Below the pieces are notes generated by a model. It worked only from the letters and a program-made list of their open reading frames with translations, made no database searches and was not told the DNA's origin. A DNA stretch of 64,000 bases from Sphingobacteriales bacterium 16-39-50 (GTDB lineage: Bacteria; Bacteroidota; Bacteroidia; Sphingobacteriales; Sphingobacteriaceae), in the NCBI GenBank assembly GCA_002257025.1, contig NCHA01000005.1, forward strand, positions 186,001-250,000. Direction: 5' to 3'. Shown here in pieces: positions 61,250-64,000 of the stretch. A program made the translations under genes and the position numbers. Numbering within the stretch: position 1 is the stretch's first letter; each line of letters begins with the position of its first letter.

Positions 61250-62881
61250 TTATTTCCAACCAGGATTTTGTGTCAATTTAGTATTCAATGCCAATTCCTG
61301 GGCAGGGATCGGGTATAAATACAATTTATCATCCCACTTTCTGGCTGTATATCCCGGATATAAGACACGATATGTGCCAGTGCTGGGATCTCTAGCACCC
61401 TGAAGGGTTTTTGGATTTTCGAGCAATTTGCCAGCTTTCCAGCGTACCAAATCATCCCATCTCTTTCCTTCTGCACTTATTTCAAGACGACGTTCGCGAC
61501 GGATCTCATTAATAAGATCAGAAACGGGAACTTCCCATTTAGGCCAGTTTGGATCAACAAATCCCACATTAACTTTAAGAGCCGGCATTCCTACACGTGC
61601 TCTCAATAGGTTAACAGATTTATCTAAGACATCCTGAGTACATTCTCCCAACTCGGCTTTGGCTTCGGCATAGGAAACCAATATATTGCCATAACGATAA
61701 ATAAAATCATTGGTAGTACTGGTACTTGGCAATCTGTCAACCTCCAATGGACTATACCCTTTTATTATAAAGTAACTGGTTGGGCAATAGTTGCTCTGGA
61801 ACTCAGGCATTGGCTTATAATACGTAACACCATTAGTAGCAATATTGTACGGACGTGCTGAATTATAGATAGATTGAGCCATACGTGGATCTCTGTTAAC
61901 AAACTGATCAGCAAATACTGCATCCCCTTTATATAAGGGACTGATAGCAATAGGCAAACCATCTGAACAAAGATATGACTGCACAAAATCAATATTGTAT
62001 CCTGTATATGGCTCACCCAATTGGCGAACATTATTATGCATCCGCTTATTTGCAATAAAGCGCTGAACCATAATTCCTTCAGGATTTCCCTTTAAATCAT
62101 ATTTAACAAACAGATCAAAGTAATCTTTATTAGGCTGACCTGTTGAGTATACTGAGAATCTTCCTGAATTAATGATGCTTTCATAAGTAGTAACGGCTAA
62201 TCTTAACAGAGCCTCATGTCCTCCAACAACATTGTGATATTTTCTGAACGTTCCTTCATACAAACATATTTCTGCTTTTAAAGCCAATGCAGCATACTTA
62301 GTAAGACGATCAGCAGATGATGTTTCAGGCAGGTTGGCAATAGCAAAATCCAAATCCTTTATCATATTTTCAACGACCGTTTTTCTGGAATCTCTTGGGG
62401 CCTGTAATTCAGCTGATTCCAGACCTAGACTGGTTGACAACCAAGGCACATCACCAAACTTTCTTACTTTCTGAAAATAATAAAAAGATTTAAAAAAACG
62501 GATCTCTCCTTCGGCGTTTAAAACTGAAGGATCCGACTTCATCTTAGCGATGCGATCAAGTGCATAATTACAGCTACGGATATTTAACCAGTCGCTTTTC
62601 GCCCAGCCGCCACCCGTAGAAGGTATGGGATATTCGCCCCAGGTATAGGAATTACGGGTTGTTGGGGTTTGATTATCGCTAAAGTTATCTATGTTATACC
62701 AGGCAAGGCGGGCATCAAATAAAGTCGGATAAAATTGATTGGCGTACATCTGGACATCTGCCCCACTTTGCCAAAAACTACTATCACTAATCTTATCCAG
62801 TGGAACTTTTTCCAAATAATCGTCATTGCACGATGTCATCGTAAATAACGAAAGAAGCAATATGATATAAATATTTTTCAT
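61250..62881 (-). CDS. susD: SusD/RagB family outer-membrane lipoprotein, second pair
   Basis: About 543 residues from the ATG at 62881 (MKNIYIILLLSLFTMTSCND, Cys18 as lipid anchor); the frame also opens nine codons earlier at 62908. Family features are VPLDKISDSSFWQSGADVQMY, FFKSFYYFQKVRKFGDVPWL, the TPR-like middle, RYGNILVSYAEAKAELG, EIRRERRLEISAEGKRWDDLVRW and the final LTQNPGW. It binds substrate above the SusC barrel whose gene is 37 bp upstream. It differs clearly from the SusD at 16438, so the two loci probably take up different substrates. Confidence 0.94.
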   Translation of the reverse strand: MKNIYIILLLSLFTMTSCNDDYLEKVPLDKISDSSFWQSGADVQMYANQFYPTLFDARLAWYNIDNFSDNQTPTTRNSYTWGEYPIPSTGGGWAKSDWLNIRSCNYALDRIAKMKSDPSVLNAEGEIRFFKSFYYFQKVRKFGDVPWLSTSLGLESAELQAPRDSRKTVVENMIKDLDFAIANLPETSSADRLTKYAALALKAEICLYEGTFRKYHNVVGGHEALLRLAVTTYESIINSGRFSVYSTGQPNKDYFDLFVKYDLKGNPEGIMVQRFIANKRMHNNVRQLGEPYTGYNIDFVQSYLCSDGLPIAISPLYKGDAVFADQFVNRDPRMAQSIYNSARPYNIATNGVTYYKPMPEFQSNYCPTSYFIIKGYSPLEVDRLPSTSTTNDFIYRYGNILVSYAEAKAELGECTQDVLDKSVNLLRARVGMPALKVNVGFVDPNWPKWEVPVSDLINEIRRERRLEISAEGKRWDDLVRWKAGKLLENPKTLQGARDPSTGTYRVLYPGYTARKWDDKLYLYPIPAQELALNTKLTQNPGWK

Positions 62882-62917
62882 GTTATTTTTTTTAGATATA
62901 GTTTTCATGTTACTTTT

Positions 62918-64000
62918 TTAGAAATTAACATTGGCTCCAAAAGATAATGACTTATACAATGGGTAGGAGCTTGGTCCTGCCTGTTCCGGATCAGAAATCT
63001 TAATCATTTTTGTCCCTGTCCACAAATTACTTCCGGTGAAGAACACCTTTACTCGTTCAACTTTAAGCTTTTTTGTCAAAATTGAAGGAACTGTATAACT
63101 CAAAGTCAACTGCTTTAGTCTGATATATGCAGCATTTTGCAGAAAACGTGATTGAACAGCTACTATATCTCCTGCTCCTGATATAATTGGTCTTGGGAAA
63201 TAAGCTCCCGGATTTTGTGGTGACCAATAATCCATAGCCGTTTTAGCGATGCCTCCCCATTCATTAGTGTATTGCGAAAGGAAGTAAGTCGCGTTAATCC
63301 ATTGATCCATTTTGGCGACTCCCTGAAAGAATACATCCAGATCAAATCCCTTCCATCCCACATTTGGCATAAAACCAAAGCTGTAACGAGGAGTATTGTT
63401 ACCAATAACACTCATATCACCTGGATTCGATAAGGTCTGATTACCTCTTGTAATCTTACCATCACCGTTCAGGTCTACCATATAAAGATCCCCGGCCTGA
63501 CGTTTTCTGCCATTAATATTACTTTGATCCAATGCTGAAGCTTCAGCATCAGACTGGAATATCCCACCAGTTGTCAAGCCCCATATTTGACCAAGATTAT
63601 GCCCTACATAATAGTCGGAGATAATTCCACTAGGATTACTAAACTTTGTAATTTTAGCGGAATAATCAGATAACAAAGCAGTTGCACCATACCTCACATT
63701 ACCAACATTATCACGCCATCCAAGAGTTAGATCCCATCCTTTGGTAGACAAATCAGCAGCATTTGCCTGTGGTTCATTTACTGCAAGAATAGCGGGCATT
63801 GTCTGCGATCTGGTAAGCATGTTTTTGGTATCTCTTTTATAGATATCGAAAGACCCGCTTAACCTGTTATTCAAAGCTGCAAAATCGAGACCTAAGTTCT
63901 GCTGCGTGACAGTCTCCCATGTTAATGAGGAACTAACAAGTCCGGGAGCAGAAATCGTCATTGGCCTGTCTCCATTAATAAGATAGTTTACCTCACTGGC
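62918..64000 (-). CDS. susC: SusC/RagA family TonB-dependent transporter, C-terminal part (cut by window edge)
   Basis: The frame is open through base 64000, so only the last 360 or so residues, all beta-barrel, are visible. SusC features are LTWETVTQQNLGLDFAAL, RLSGSFDIYKRDTKNML, the PRYSFGFMPNVGWKGFDL strand and the ending SLSFGANVNF. Plug domain, signal peptide and promoter lie to the right of the window. The paired susD follows by 37 bp. It imports the substrate that the following enzymes dismantle. Confidence 0.93.
   Translation of the reverse strand, partial: ASEVNYLINGDRPMTISAPGLVSSSLTWETVTQQNLGLDFAALNNRLSGSFDIYKRDTKNMLTRSQTMPAILAVNEPQANAADLSTKGWDLTLGWRDNVGNVRYGATALLSDYSAKITKFSNPSGIISDYYVGHNLGQIWGLTTGGIFQSDAEASALDQSNINGRKRQAGDLYMVDLNGDGKITRGNQTLSNPGDMSVIGNNTPRYSFGFMPNVGWKGFDLDVFFQGVAKMDQWINATYFLSQYTNEWGGIAKTAMDYWSPQNPGAYFPRPIISGAGDIVAVQSRFLQNAAYIRLKQLTLSYTVPSILTKKLKVERVKVFFTGSNLWTGTKMIKISDPEQAGPSSYPLYKSLSFGANVNF

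Overview
The window looks like a chromosomal segment of a Bacteroidota bacterium, most likely a Pedobacter-like member of the Sphingobacteriaceae. The grounds are two SusC/SusD outer-membrane uptake pairs, two DUF6266-type proteins, a FISUMP-domain protein, many exported catabolic enzymes with N-terminal signals, AT-rich intergenic DNA and dispersed palindromic repeats. The genus is an inference. No rRNA, tRNA, CRISPR array, transposase or integrase was recognised.

Region 1 (1-4777, minus strand) is a tight operon. In order of transcription it holds a 44-residue mini-ORF, a 3-hydroxyacyl-CoA-dehydrogenase-type enzyme, a class III (GSAM-like) aminotransferase, a second dehydrogenase of that type, an M19 dipeptidase and the start of a ceramidase-like hydrolase that runs off the left edge. 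An AraC regulator (4972-5838) is divergent from it.

Region 2 (5950-23844, minus strand) is a carbohydrate utilisation locus. It holds an MFS transporter, an HpcH/HpaI aldolase, SusC, SusD, three paralogous beta-propeller glycosidase-like proteins, a DapA-type aldolase, FISUMP and SUMF1-like exported proteins, an aldo/keto reductase and an SDR. Decayed copies of susD (about 13440-13531) and of a SUMF1-type gene (9281-9442) show that it grew by duplication and then lost parts.

Region 3 (about 24375-37619) is an accessory island, and its genes from 25280 on are all on the plus strand, unlike both flanks. It begins with an XRE-type membrane-anchored regulator and a small HTH protein, then a helically phased repeat array (about 25869-26004). 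Next come two DUF6266 proteins bracketing a holin-like protein and a peptidoglycan hydrolase, followed by a spanin-like protein. The main item is a five-gene, translationally coupled operon (29938-37000): a SIS-HAD fusion, a phosphoribosyltransferase-like protein, an ORC/Cdc6-like ATPase, an unrecognised Rossmann-like protein and a PfkB-type kinase. I interpret it as a candidate nucleotide- or sugar-phosphate-centred conflict (anti-phage) system. A broken GIY-YIG gene and REP-like palindromes close the island.

Region 4 (37853-64000, minus strand) is a second large utilisation locus. From the right edge it holds a SusC (cut off), a SusD, five ceramidase-like hydrolases with one arylsulfatase among them, two PVC-type dehydrogenase/HEAT/cytochrome c proteins, two Tat-type N,N-dimethylformamidase-beta-like proteins, two DUF1080 proteins and a Gfo/Idh/MocA oxidoreductase. 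It suggests uptake and stepwise dismantling of an amide-containing, possibly sulfated glycolipid or glycan. The substrate is not evident from sequence.
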